A DNA stretch of 20,198 bases from Syntrophomonas sp. GTDB taxonomy: Bacteria > Bacillota > Syntrophomonadia > Syntrophomonadales > Syntrophomonadaceae. The position numbers and the translations under genes were made by a program. Shown piece by piece: positions 1 through 6,517 of the stretch. The stretch's first letter is position 1; each line of letters opens with the position of its first letter. The DNA lies in the NCBI GenBank assembly GCA_028709355.1, contig JAQVXF010000004.1:1-20198 (forward strand), given 5' to 3'. Under the pieces are notes generated by a model. That model ran no database searches. It had not been told where the DNA came from and saw only the letters and a list, made by a program, of their open reading frames with translations.

Positions 1-127
1 CCAAAGTGTAAGCAAATTGTTTCGTTTTGTACGCATCCGCTATTAATATGACCCTGTCATTGTTGGCACTGGCTACGGTTTGAGCAGCATGGAGTGAATT
101 GCCCGTGCCTGTAAAGCAAAATATCAT
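1..127 (-). CDS. Flavodoxin-like N-terminus, probable EFR1-type flavodoxin/ferredoxin protein (partial)
   Basis: Only the first 42 codons lie in the window; the gene runs off the left edge. The frame opens with MIFCFTGTGNSLHAAQ. The hydrophobic strand followed by the S/T-x-T-G-x-(S/T) loop is the FMN phosphate-binding loop of flavodoxin folds. The wording closely resembles the EFR1 family, in which a flavodoxin-like domain precedes two 4Fe-4S clusters in anaerobes, but the cluster part cannot be seen here. A function in cytoplasmic electron transfer is inferred. The start follows a modest GGGG-type ribosome site and lies 10 bp after the stop of the 34-codon frame upstream, so the two may share a transcript. 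Other flavodoxin-fold proteins remain possible. Confidence 0.6.
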   Translation of the reverse strand, partial: MIFCFTGTGNSLHAAQTVASANNDRVILIADAYKTKQFAYTL

Positions 128-137
128 TGGTAAACCC

Positions 138-242
138 CTACTTCATTCCTGCTTTTACTAATGGACCCTCCCAACCACGAAAACCACCCTTCTGCTTCTT
201 AACTTCTTTGCCTCCAGAAGCCATTTCCCATGAGAAGTCCAT
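138..242 (-). CDS. Hypothetical small protein, 34 aa
   Basis: A short frame begins ATG GAC TTC TCA TGG and ends KAGMK-TAG. It is preceded by GAGAGGTG at a workable distance (about 7 nt) from the ATG. The product starts MDFSWEMASGG, continues with a lysine-rich stretch (KEVKKQK) and a Gly/aromatic part (GGFRGWEGP). It has a net positive charge, no cysteine and no membrane segment. I do not recognise a family. It lies between tRNA-Ser(CGA) and the flavodoxin-like gene, same strand, 10 bp ahead of the latter, which suggests translational coupling. It could be a real small protein or a chance frame. The ribosome site and tight spacing favour the former. Confidence 0.4.
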   Translation of the reverse strand: MDFSWEMASGGKEVKKQKGGFRGWEGPLVKAGMK

Positions 243-313
243 AAAAAACACCTCTCAATTAATATTGAAAAGTGTTGGTCGGTAGTCTGTTTTATGTCCA
301 CTCGATTATCTGA

Positions 314-327
314 AAATCGCGATTTTT
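314..327. repeat. Perfect 14-bp palindrome downstream of tRNA-Ser(CGA)
   Basis: AAAATCGCGATTTT is a perfect inverted repeat just past the 3' end of tRNA-Ser(CGA). As RNA it could form only a 5-bp A/U stem with a CGCG loop, so it is a weak terminator at best. It could equally be a protein-binding site. The rest of 243-331 shows no convincing promoter. Confidence 0.35.
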
Positions 328-331
328 ACAA

Positions 332-426
332 TGGCGGAGAGATAGGGATTCGAACCCTAGAGGCGGGGATTAACCGCCTACTCGATTTCGAGTCGAGCGC
401 CTTCAACCAAACTCGGCCATCTCTCC
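332..426 (-). tRNA. tRNA-Ser(CGA)
   Basis: Read on the minus strand, this is a complete class II tRNA. The acceptor stem is GGAGAGA/TCTCTCC, and the anticodon stem CTCGA/TCGAG encloses loop CTCGAAA with anticodon CGA (UCG codons). It has a long variable arm, a TTCGAAT T-loop, discriminator G and an encoded CCA. It lies 37 bp after tadA with no clear promoter of its own, so it may be read from upstream. Confidence 0.95.
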
Positions 427-463
427 TTATATACGGGTCTTTTGCTGGTATCCGCCTGGTGAC

Positions 464-943
464 TTAGGTCACGTCCTCGCCCTTGAAAGTATCCCTATCC
501 CTCAACTGGGCGAAGAACCGCTTCAGCAGAAGGGTGCTTTCAGGGCCTAAAACGTCAGGGGTAACCTCCACCATATGGTTCAAGCCTGGATATCGAACCA
601 GATCTATGACCGACCCGGCTGCCCCCGCTTTTTCATCCCGGCTTCCATAAACCAATCGTTTAATACGGGCATTGATCATAGCTCCCGCGCACATTGAACA
701 AGGTTCAAGGGTACAATAGATAGTCACATCATCGAGCCGCCAACGGGCGAGATGCTGAGCCGCCCTCTGTATGGCCAGGATCTCCGCGTGAGCCGTGGAG
801 TCTTGGCGAAGCTCCTTTTCGTTGTGAGCCCGGGCAATTAACGCTTCCCCCTGAACCGCCACTGCTCCCACCGGTATCTCCCCCAGCTTGAAGGCTTCTT
901 CTGCCTGCTGCAAAGCCAGGAGCATATATTCACTATCCCTCAT
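464..943 (-). CDS. tadA: tRNA-specific adenosine deaminase TadA
   Basis: The 159-residue protein deaminates adenosine-34 to inosine in tRNA-Arg(ACG), an essential step for reading CGN codons in bacteria. The zinc deaminase signature is intact: H52-A-E54, with Glu54 as proton shuttle, and P81-C-S-M-C85, with His52, Cys82 and Cys85 as zinc ligands. The following AGAMINARI segment and the overall length match TadA (B. subtilis about 161 aa) rather than cytidine or guanine deaminases. I chose the ATG at 943 because GGTGAT lies 8 nt upstream; an in-frame GTG directly before it (946) is too close. Its target tRNA-Arg(ACG) is encoded 192 bp upstream on the same strand, with tRNA-Arg(CCU) between and tRNA-Ser(CGA) downstream. 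Confidence 0.96.
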   Translation of the reverse strand: MRDSEYMLLALQQAEEAFKLGEIPVGAVAVQGEALIARAHNEKELRQDSTAHAEILAIQRAAQHLARWRLDDVTIYCTLEPCSMCAGAMINARIKRLVYGSRDEKAGAAGSVIDLVRYPGLNHMVEVTPDVLGPESTLLLKRFFAQLRDRDTFKGEDVT

Positions 944-964
944 CACAGGGAATCACCACCAAAA

Positions 965-1041
<77 letters not shown>

Positions 1042-1093
1042 ATGGTTAGGCGAATATAATAAAATGGCTGCATTAGTCCTATATTACCAAAAC

Positions 1094-1113
1094 AGGAAAA
1101 CTCTCGTTTTCCT
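1094..1113 (-). terminator. Probable terminator hairpin after tRNA-Arg(ACG)
   Basis: On the minus strand, AGGAAAAC-GAGA-GTTTTCCT forms an 8-bp stem with a GNRA-type tetraloop, followed by GTTTTGG. It lies in the 93-bp gap after tRNA-Arg(ACG). The stem is A/T-rich and the T tract is short, so termination may be partial, letting some transcripts reach tRNA-Arg(CCU) and tadA. Confidence 0.55.
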
Positions 1114-1134
1114 TGTGCCATTTTCTAAATTGTA

Positions 1135-1211
1135 TGGCGCGCCCTGAGGGATTCGAACCCCCGACCTCCAGGTTCGTAGCCTGTCACTCTATCCAGCTGA
1201 GCTAAGGGCGC
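1135..1211 (-). tRNA. tRNA-Arg(ACG)
   Basis: A complete 77-nt minus-strand tRNA with acceptor stem GCGCCCT/AGGGCGC. The anticodon loop CTACGAA gives ACG, which TadA converts to ICG for CGU/CGC/CGA. The T-loop is TTCGAAT, the discriminator is G and CCA is encoded. By eye the outermost anticodon-stem pair (27-43) is A-G, a mismatch, while the remaining four pairs are canonical. Confidence 0.95.
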
Positions 1212-1236
1212 ATGGTTGCAGGTGTCAGCAGCGTAA

Positions 1237-1330
1237 TGGCGGAGAGAGAGGGATTCGAACCCTCGATACAGTTACTAGCCGTATACTCGCTTAGCAGGCG
1301 AGCGCCTTCAGCCTACTCGGCCATCTCTCC
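1237..1330 (-). tRNA. tRNA-Ser(GCT)
   Basis: A complete class II tRNA on the minus strand with acceptor stem GGAGAGA/TCTCTCC. The anticodon stem CTCGC/GCGAG encloses loop CTGCTAA, anticodon GCU (AGC/AGU). It has a long variable arm, discriminator G and an encoded CCA. It starts 8 bp after tRNA-Ser(UGA) and lies 25 bp before tRNA-Arg(ACG), so these three are very likely one precursor. Confidence 0.95.
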
Positions 1331-1338
1331 TTATTATC

Positions 1339-1428
1339 TGGCGGAGGAGGTGGGATTCGAACCCACGGAACCCGCAAAGGTTCAACGGTTTTCAAGACCG
1401 CCTCCTTCAACCGCTCGGACACCCCTCC
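1339..1428 (-). tRNA. tRNA-Ser(TGA)
   Basis: A complete class II tRNA on the minus strand. The acceptor stem GGAGGGG/CTCCTCC has one G-U pair. The anticodon loop CTTGAAA gives UGA (UCA and wobble codons). It has a long variable arm, discriminator G and an encoded CCA. It is the first gene behind the consensus promoter that follows serS, so its 5' leader is only about 30 nt. Confidence 0.95.
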
Positions 1429-1464
1429 ACAGAAGGATACACTGGTTAAATCAGTGCAAGAGCA

Positions 1465-1494
1465 AGTATAGCACAGACCCCCGATTATTGTCAA
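1465..1494 (-). promoter_or_regulatory. Sigma-A promoter of the tRNA cluster
   Basis: On the minus strand, TTGACA (1494-1489) is a perfect -35, followed by an 18-bp spacer and TATACT (1470-1465), five of six to the -10 consensus. The first tRNA begins about 37 bp beyond the -10. It sits 18 bp after the serS stop, so the tRNAs can be made independently of the T-box-controlled serS transcript. The C-rich run at the serS stop (1499-1505) could pair with GGGGG in the spacer to form a weak serS 3' hairpin. Confidence 0.8.
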
Positions 1495-1512
1495 TAAACC
1501 CCGGGGGCGGGC

Positions 1513-2784
1513 TTACCCTATCCGGTCCAGCCCTCCCATATAGGGTCTAAGTGCGGTTGGGATCACTACTGAGCCATCCCGTTGCTGATAATTCTCCAGG
1601 ATGGCTGCCACCGTTCTGCCCACGGCTACTCCGGAGCCGTTTAAGGTATGAACATACCTTATCCTTTCTTTAGAGGCAGGTCGGTAGCGGATGTTGGCTC
1701 TGCGGGCCTGAAAATCGAGGCAGTTGGAACAGGATGATATTTCCTTGTATTCATTATAGCTGGGCATCCATACTTCCAGATCATAAGTTTTGGCCGATGA
1801 GAATCCCATATCCCCTGTGCTCAGCAAAACCACTCGGTAGGGAAGTTCCAACCTCTGCAGCACAGTTTCCGCATTATGAGTCATAGTCTCCAGTTCTTCG
1901 AAAGATTTTTCCGGTGTAACCAGCTTGACCAACTCAACTTTATTGAATTGATGCTGGCGAATGACTCCTCGGGTATCTCGCCCGTGCGATCCTGCTTCAG
2001 CCCGGAAGCAGGCGGTGTAAGCGGTCATATAGCGGGGAAGGTCTTTCTCGTCAAGAATCTCTTCCCGGTATAGGTTGGTGAGCGGGACCTCGGCAGTCGG
2101 TACCAGGTACATCTCCCGCCCCTCTATTTTAAACATATCTTCGGCAAATTTTGGCAGCTGTCCGGTTCCAACCATGCACTCACGATTAACCATAAAGGGC
2201 GGGAATATCTCTTCATAACCGTGCTCGTATATATGAATATCGAGAAAGAGATTGACCAACGCCCTTTCCAGGCGGGCACCCACGCCCCTGTAAACCGTGA
2301 ATCGCGCTCCCGATAATTTGGCGGCCCTCTCAAAATCCAGTATCCCTAAGTTTGGTCCGATATCCCAATGAGCTTGTGGTTCAAACTCGAACTGGCGCGG
2401 TTCTCCCCATACTCTGACCAGCTGGTTGCTCTCTTCGTTAGGCCCCACTGGCACCGAAGCGTCGGGTAGGTTGGGCAAGTTAAGCATAATGTTCTCGATG
2501 TTGGCCTCCACCTCACTGATCTTCTGGTCCAGCTCTTTGATCTTCTGCCCCGCTTGCCTGACTCTTTCTACAAGCTTTTCCGAATTTTGTCCCTGTTTCA
2601 TCTGCTGGCCGACTTCCTGAGAAGCCTGGTTTCGAAATTTCTTGATCTCTTCCGCCTCTACCAGCAAGATTCTTCGCTGGCTATCCAAGGCTAGGAAATT
2701 CTCCAGCAATCCGATCTGATTTCTATGTCGCAGAGCGATCTCAACCAATTCTGGTTTGGCTCGGACCATCTTGGCATCCAACAT
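1513..2784 (-). CDS. serS: Serine--tRNA ligase (SerRS)
   Basis: The 423-residue protein charges tRNA-Ser with serine in the cytoplasm and is the normal bacterial length. Residues about 30-100 are the charged antiparallel coiled coil that grips the long variable arm of tRNA-Ser. The class II catalytic core follows: the T230-A-E232 serine-binding segment, motif 2 around FRAE (Arg261) with GRDTRG and IRQHQFNKVELV after it, and motif 3 GVAVGRT (385-391) with Arg390. The ATG follows GGGAGGGAAAGGA, a strong ribosome site. It lies 88 bp after serA with no second T-box or terminator between, so it probably belongs to the T-box-controlled serine operon. Three tRNA-Ser genes follow downstream. Confidence 0.98.
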   Translation of the reverse strand: MLDAKMVRAKPELVEIALRHRNQIGLLENFLALDSQRRILLVEAEEIKKFRNQASQEVGQQMKQGQNSEKLVERVRQAGQKIKELDQKISEVEANIENIMLNLPNLPDASVPVGPNEESNQLVRVWGEPRQFEFEPQAHWDIGPNLGILDFERAAKLSGARFTVYRGVGARLERALVNLFLDIHIYEHGYEEIFPPFMVNRECMVGTGQLPKFAEDMFKIEGREMYLVPTAEVPLTNLYREEILDEKDLPRYMTAYTACFRAEAGSHGRDTRGVIRQHQFNKVELVKLVTPEKSFEELETMTHNAETVLQRLELPYRVVLLSTGDMGFSSAKTYDLEVWMPSYNEYKEISSCSNCLDFQARRANIRYRPASKERIRYVHTLNGSGVAVGRTVAAILENYQQRDGSVVIPTALRPYMGGLDRIG

Positions 2785-2872
2785 TCCTTTCCCTCCCTCG
2801 GATCAGATTATCATGGCTCGCATCAACATAAGGTTCTGGCCATTCTACCCCGGGCTGGTCCCCCTGGCACAA

Positions 2873-4465
2873 TTAGAAGTGCAGCAACATCGGCCGGCCT
2901 AAAATACCATCCATCTTTCCCAGCCGGTCCAAGGCCTCGGCCTCTACTTTGTTGTCGACATTGAGCAGCATGATGGCCTTTTGGCTACTAGCATGGGGGG
3001 CTACCTTCATGCCGGAGATGTTGATCCCCTCGTCTCCCAATGCGGTGGCAAAGGGGCCGATTACACGAGGACGGTCTTCGTTCTCCGCCACCAGCACATA
3101 ACCGGCCAGGTTAGTTTCCGTTTCATACCCGTTTATGTCTACCAACAGTGGATTGCGCGCCCGGGATAGGGTGCCTTCAATCTCCAATTGGTTTTTGGCA
3201 CTGATGATCTTAACTGAAATCAAGTTTTTGTAGCGTTTGGGGCTGACCTCTTCTTTGCTGTCGAAGACCTTGATCCCCCGGTCTTCCGCAGTCAAGCGAG
3301 CATTGACGTAGTTGACTGTTTCCCCCATCACCGGTTCCAGCAATCCTTTCAAAAATCCAATCGTCAGGATTTCGGTTTCGCTTACGCTGATTGGCCCGCT
3401 GAAAGTCAACTCGATCCTTGACACCGGATCTTTATAGAGTTGGTAATAGATATTCCCCATCTTTTCCGCCAGAGTGATGTAAGGCCGCAGATATTCCAAC
3501 TCTTCCCTCAAAACCGTCGGCAGATTTACCACGTTGGGCACAATGCCCCCCTCCAGAGCCTTGATCACCTGTTCCGCAATGGTTTCCCCCACTCGTTTCT
3601 GGGCCTCGTGAGTATCCGCGCCCAAGTGCGGGGTGCATACAGTATTGTTGAATTTGAACAGCGGATTATCATAGGCCGGTTCCTTCTCATAGACATCCAA
3701 ACCAGCCGAAGCAACCTTTCCGCTTTCCAGCGCTTTCAGCAGGGCCGCTTCATCTATGATACCGCCCCGGGCACAATTGACCACCCGCACCCCGTCCTTG
3801 GCCAGGGATAGCATATGGTCGTTGATCATATGCATGGTTTCTTCATTGCGGGGAGTATGCACGGTAATAACATCAGCTTCCTTAACCAGTTGTTCCAGGT
3901 TCTCTTTTTTCTCCACTCCAAACCGCTCGAACCGTTCGTCGGCAATGTAGGGATCATAGGCCACCACCTTCATATTGAAGGCCTTAAGCCGGGTAGCCAC
4001 CATGGACCCTATTCGGCCTAATCCTATGATGCCCACGGTTTTGCCAAACAATTCCGAGCCCCTGAAGGGTGACCGATCCCAGGTTCCAGCTTTCAGTACA
4101 TTGTTGGCCCAAGCGGTATTGCGTACCGACGATAAAAGCAAACTCATGGTCTGCTCCGCCGCCGAAATAGTATTGCTGTCCGGGGTATTGGCTACTATGA
4201 TTCCGTAGCGGGTGCAAACATCCACATCTATATTGTCGACTCCATTACCAGCTCGACCCACAACCTTTAAGTTGGTACCTCTCTTAACGAGTTCCTCATT
4301 GACTTTTGTAACGCTTCTTACGATTAGAGCATCATATTGATCTATAATCTCTAATAGGTCTTCCCTGGAAATGCCGCTGCGGTAATCCACTTCCAAAGCG
4401 GATCTTAATAAATTCAATCCTTCCTCAGCTATACTCTCAGTCACAATGACCTTTTGCTTTTCCAT
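2873..4465 (-). CDS. serA: D-3-phosphoglycerate dehydrogenase (long form with ACT domain)
   Basis: The protein oxidises 3-phosphoglycerate to 3-phosphohydroxypyruvate with NAD, the first step of serine synthesis. At 530 residues it is the long bacterial form. It has the substrate domain, the Rossmann domain with GLGRIG (148-153) and Asp171 for NAD, and catalytic Arg233 (NCARGG), Glu262 (KEP) and His280 (TPHLGA). A substrate-binding-like (ASB) domain follows at about 310-450, then a C-terminal ACT domain. In the ACT domain the usual PG turn reads DRPR (Arg467, codon 3065-3067), and the usual Gly-Arg after the second strand is absent, so serine feedback could be altered. The ATG is preceded by GGGAGG at 9 nt. 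The aminotransferase ends 16 bp upstream. Confidence 0.97.
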   Translation of the reverse strand: MEKQKVIVTESIAEEGLNLLRSALEVDYRSGISREDLLEIIDQYDALIVRSVTKVNEELVKRGTNLKVVGRAGNGVDNIDVDVCTRYGIIVANTPDSNTISAAEQTMSLLLSSVRNTAWANNVLKAGTWDRSPFRGSELFGKTVGIIGLGRIGSMVATRLKAFNMKVVAYDPYIADERFERFGVEKKENLEQLVKEADVITVHTPRNEETMHMINDHMLSLAKDGVRVVNCARGGIIDEAALLKALESGKVASAGLDVYEKEPAYDNPLFKFNNTVCTPHLGADTHEAQKRVGETIAEQVIKALEGGIVPNVVNLPTVLREELEYLRPYITLAEKMGNIYYQLYKDPVSRIELTFSGPISVSETEILTIGFLKGLLEPVMGETVNYVNARLTAEDRGIKVFDSKEEVSPKRYKNLISVKIISAKNQLEIEGTLSRARNPLLVDINGYETETNLAGYVLVAENEDRPRVIGPFATALGDEGINISGMKVAPHASSQKAIMLLNVDNKVEAEALDRLGKMDGILGRPMLLHF

Positions 4466-4481
4466 CTAGTTATTCCTCCCT

Positions 4482-5651
4482 TTATTCCTTTTTGGAAATA
4501 TGGTATTTAAATAAAATCTGCTGGGCTTGGTTCAATCCCGACCCCATGTGGAGATCGTAATGGAATTTAACCAGGGTCAGCTCCAGAGCCGCCAATACCG
4601 AGATTATATCCAATTCCCGCACGTAGCCGAGATGACCAAGGCGAAAGATCTTGTTGTCTAGCTCCTGTTGGCCTCCGGCCAAGATGATGTTAAATTCGTC
4701 GAGCATGTATTTGCGGATAGCGTTAGCGCCAATGGAAGCAGGGGCACAGATTGAGGTCACCGCATTAGATGCAAATCGTTCTTCCGTAAACAGCTCCAAG
4801 CCCATGGCGTTAATACTGCTGCGCACCATTTCGCGATAATTGCGGTGTCGTTTCAAGACATGCTCAAGCCCCTCCTCTTCAAGCATCTTGAGCGCCTCCT
4901 GTAGTCCATAGTAAAGGGAAATGGGCGGAGTAAAAGGAGTCTGGCCTGATTGCTGGTATTCTAACCCAATATTGACATCCCAGTAATAGCGGCTGTTTTG
5001 GGTGTTGTGTTGCTTGGTCAGAGCTCTATGGCTGAAAGCCATGAAGCTCAACCCCGGTGGAATCATAAAGGCTTTTTGGGAACCACTTACGACTACGTCC
5101 AATCCCCATTCGTCCATTCTGAGTTCATGGGCGGCCAGACCGCTTACCGAGTCTACCATAAACAGGGCTGGGTGGTGCCCGACAGCCGCTCGTATTGCCT
5201 TGATATCGTTGCAGGCACCGGTTGAGGTCTCGTTATGGGTAATCAATATGGCCTTGATTTCGCCCTTTTTATCTTTATTGATTCTATCTCTGATCTGATC
5301 TGGATCAGCTCCGCTTCCCCATGGGAAGTCCATTTTTTCTGTCCGGGCTCCAAATCGAGAAGCTATCTCGGCAAAACGATCCCCGAATACTCCAATTGAA
5401 ACCGCCAGTACCTTCTCCCCCGGTGCAATAAAATTGGCAACTGCTGCCTCCAATCCACCGGTCCCTGAAGCCGGATAAATCAAGAGATTTTCCTGGGTGC
5501 GACAGATTCTCTTCACACCCCCCAGTACCTCCTCGACGATAGCTCTGAATTCAGGCCCGCGATGATTGATCATCGGACGGTCCATTGCTCGGGCCACGCG
5601 TAATGGTATAGGTGTAGGCCCTGGAATCAACAGATACTGCGCGCTTTTCAT
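4482..5651 (-). CDS. Class V PLP aminotransferase, probable phosphoserine/serine-pyruvate transaminase
   Basis: The 389-residue PLP enzyme is of the alanine-glyoxylate / serine-pyruvate family. It opens LLIPGPTPIP, has the SGTGGLEAA phosphate-binding loop (62-70), Asp167 (MVDSVSG) facing the PLP nitrogen and Lys193 (SGSQKAF) as the Schiff-base lysine. Family plus the serA neighbour suggest it does the SerC job (3-phosphohydroxypyruvate to phosphoserine); alanine-glyoxylate or serine-pyruvate transamination is the alternative. The ATG at 5651 is right: AGGAGG lies 10-11 nt upstream and the family N-terminus starts here. The frame stays open for another 97 codons upstream, but that stretch is the T-box leader and promoter. 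A PLP synthase operon lies directly upstream. Confidence 0.9.
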   Translation of the reverse strand: MKSAQYLLIPGPTPIPLRVARAMDRPMINHRGPEFRAIVEEVLGGVKRICRTQENLLIYPASGTGGLEAAVANFIAPGEKVLAVSIGVFGDRFAEIASRFGARTEKMDFPWGSGADPDQIRDRINKDKKGEIKAILITHNETSTGACNDIKAIRAAVGHHPALFMVDSVSGLAAHELRMDEWGLDVVVSGSQKAFMIPPGLSFMAFSHRALTKQHNTQNSRYYWDVNIGLEYQQSGQTPFTPPISLYYGLQEALKMLEEEGLEHVLKRHRNYREMVRSSINAMGLELFTEERFASNAVTSICAPASIGANAIRKYMLDEFNIILAGGQQELDNKIFRLGHLGYVRELDIISVLAALELTLVKFHYDLHMGSGLNQAQQILFKYHISKKE

Positions 5652-5678
5652 TAAAGGAAAACCTCCTGCATAAAAATC

Positions 5679-5712
5679 AAAAAAGCCCCTCGCCCGCTCA
5701 GGGACGAGAGGA
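5679..5712 (-). terminator. T-box terminator hairpin
   Basis: On the minus strand, CCTCTCG-T-CCC pairs with GGGCGAGGGG across a TGAGC loop and is followed by TTTTTT, a good intrinsic terminator. It begins right after the T-box core, whose 3' part can pair in the alternative antiterminator. It lies about 30 nt before the aminotransferase start. Confidence 0.9.
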
Positions 5713-5907
5713 TTCCCGCGTTGCCACCCTTGTTGACGTAAAAACGCCCACTTTGTGGTTGTAACGGAACCACCGCGACTGCTTTTAACAGCCATCCTCC
5801 GGGGTGGATTCAAAACCGAATCATCCTGGTTTGCACCATCCACCAGTTCTCTGACATGACCCAAGTCGCTACTTTTCCCCATCATCGTATCTGTTGAATT
5901 TTGTTTG
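5679..5907 (-). promoter_or_regulatory. T-box leader, serine (UCC) specifier
   Basis: A tRNA-sensing leader ahead of the aminotransferase-serA-serS genes. Seen in order on the minus strand: stem I 5' side with a GGGGAAAAGTAG K-turn-like segment; the apical elements CAGAGAACTGG and GGTGCAAACCAG; the specifier stretch GAATCCACCCCGGAG with TCC (5808-5806) at the specifier place, followed by A; the T-box core AAGGGTGGCAACGCGGG (within 5714-5734); and the terminator. The antiterminator bulge reads TGGC (5726-5723), so its last base pairs with discriminator G, which all three tRNA-Ser genes here carry. Uncharged tRNA-Ser should therefore favour read-through. The core deviates from the common GGTGGNACCGCG by one base (CAAC for NACC). 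Confidence 0.92.
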
Positions 5908-5913
5908 TGGTAA

Positions 5914-5942
5914 ATTATATTACACTGCCCAACCTTTGGCAA
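5914..5942 (-). promoter_or_regulatory. Sigma-A promoter of the serine T-box operon
   Basis: TTGCCA (5942-5937, five of six), a 17-bp spacer and a perfect TATAAT (5919-5914) on the minus strand. The predicted transcript start near 5907 is just upstream of stem I. The -35 begins 5 bp after the pdxT stop, leaving no room for a pdxT terminator. Confidence 0.85.
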
Positions 5943-5947
5943 TAACT

Positions 5948-6517
5948 CTAATTAAACATTGCCAGGAAGTACCTGTGTATGTTAAGATCCTCTGTCAATT
6001 CGGGGTGGAAAGCGGTGGCCAGCAGATTATTTTCTCTGACCATCACCGCCTTATCCCGGTAATAGGACAAAATACGCGCTTCTCCCCACACCCTTTCCAC
6101 ATAGGGGGCTCGGATGAAAACCGCTCTGCTGGGTGGCAAGCCCTCTATTTGAAGCACCGTTTCAAAGCTTTCAATCTGCCTCCCGAAAGCATTTCTCCGG
6201 ACTGCCATATTCATGAGGCTTAAGCTAACCTGCTCTGTCTCCACGATCTCCTTGGCCAGGAGTATCATGCCAGCACATGTCCCCCAAATCGGCATCCCTT
6301 CAGCGGCACGGCTGCGGATGGGATCCAGTAAACCAAATCTATGCATCAGCTTGCCGATAGTCGTGCTCTCGCCGCCCGGTATTATCAAGGCCTCGATCTC
6401 TTCCAACTCCTGGCTGGTCCGCACTTGGATGGGGATGGCACCACATCTTAGTAAAGCCGTTTCGTGCTCTATGAAGGCACCTTGAAGGGCCAAGACCCCC
6501 ACCCGTTTACCAGCCAC
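5948..6517 (-). CDS. pdxT: Pyridoxal 5'-phosphate synthase glutaminase subunit PdxT
   Basis: The 189-residue glutaminase of the ribose-5-phosphate-dependent PLP synthase frees ammonia from glutamine and passes it to PdxS. It is a class I (triad) amidotransferase. It carries the PGGES oxyanion segment (47-51), nucleophile Cys81 in GTCAG, and His171/Glu173 in the FHPE motif. The start is GTG at 6517, inside the last codons of pdxS (11-bp overlap), with AGGA-like sequence upstream, so translation is likely coupled to keep the two subunits balanced. No terminator follows; the T-box promoter begins at once. Confidence 0.97.
   Translation of the reverse strand: MAGKRVGVLALQGAFIEHETALLRCGAIPIQVRTSQELEEIEALIIPGGESTTIGKLMHRFGLLDPIRSRAAEGMPIWGTCAGMILLAKEIVETEQVSLSLMNMAVRRNAFGRQIESFETVLQIEGLPPSRAVFIRAPYVERVWGEARILSYYRDKAVMVRENNLLATAFHPELTEDLNIHRYFLAMFN

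Noticed and set aside
1..331. Small signal-recognition RNA (ffs), expected after tadA by Bacillus synteny
   Set aside because: No characteristic GGAAG...AGCAG hairpin was seen on either strand; instead there are short coding frames.
1212..1550. 112-codon plus-strand frame and overlapping minus-strand 67-codon frame (1291-1494)
   Set aside because: They run through tRNA genes and resemble the false proteins often predicted from antisense tRNA (for example EGFEPS-type repeats).
2785..2872. Possible second T-box or promoter before serS
   Set aside because: No AGGGTGG core, specifier stem or terminator is present, and -10/-35 matches are poor.
5652..5942. 97-residue N-terminal extension of the aminotransferase frame
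   Set aside because: The stretch is a T-box leader with promoter and terminator; AGGAGG and the family N-terminus support the ATG at 5651.
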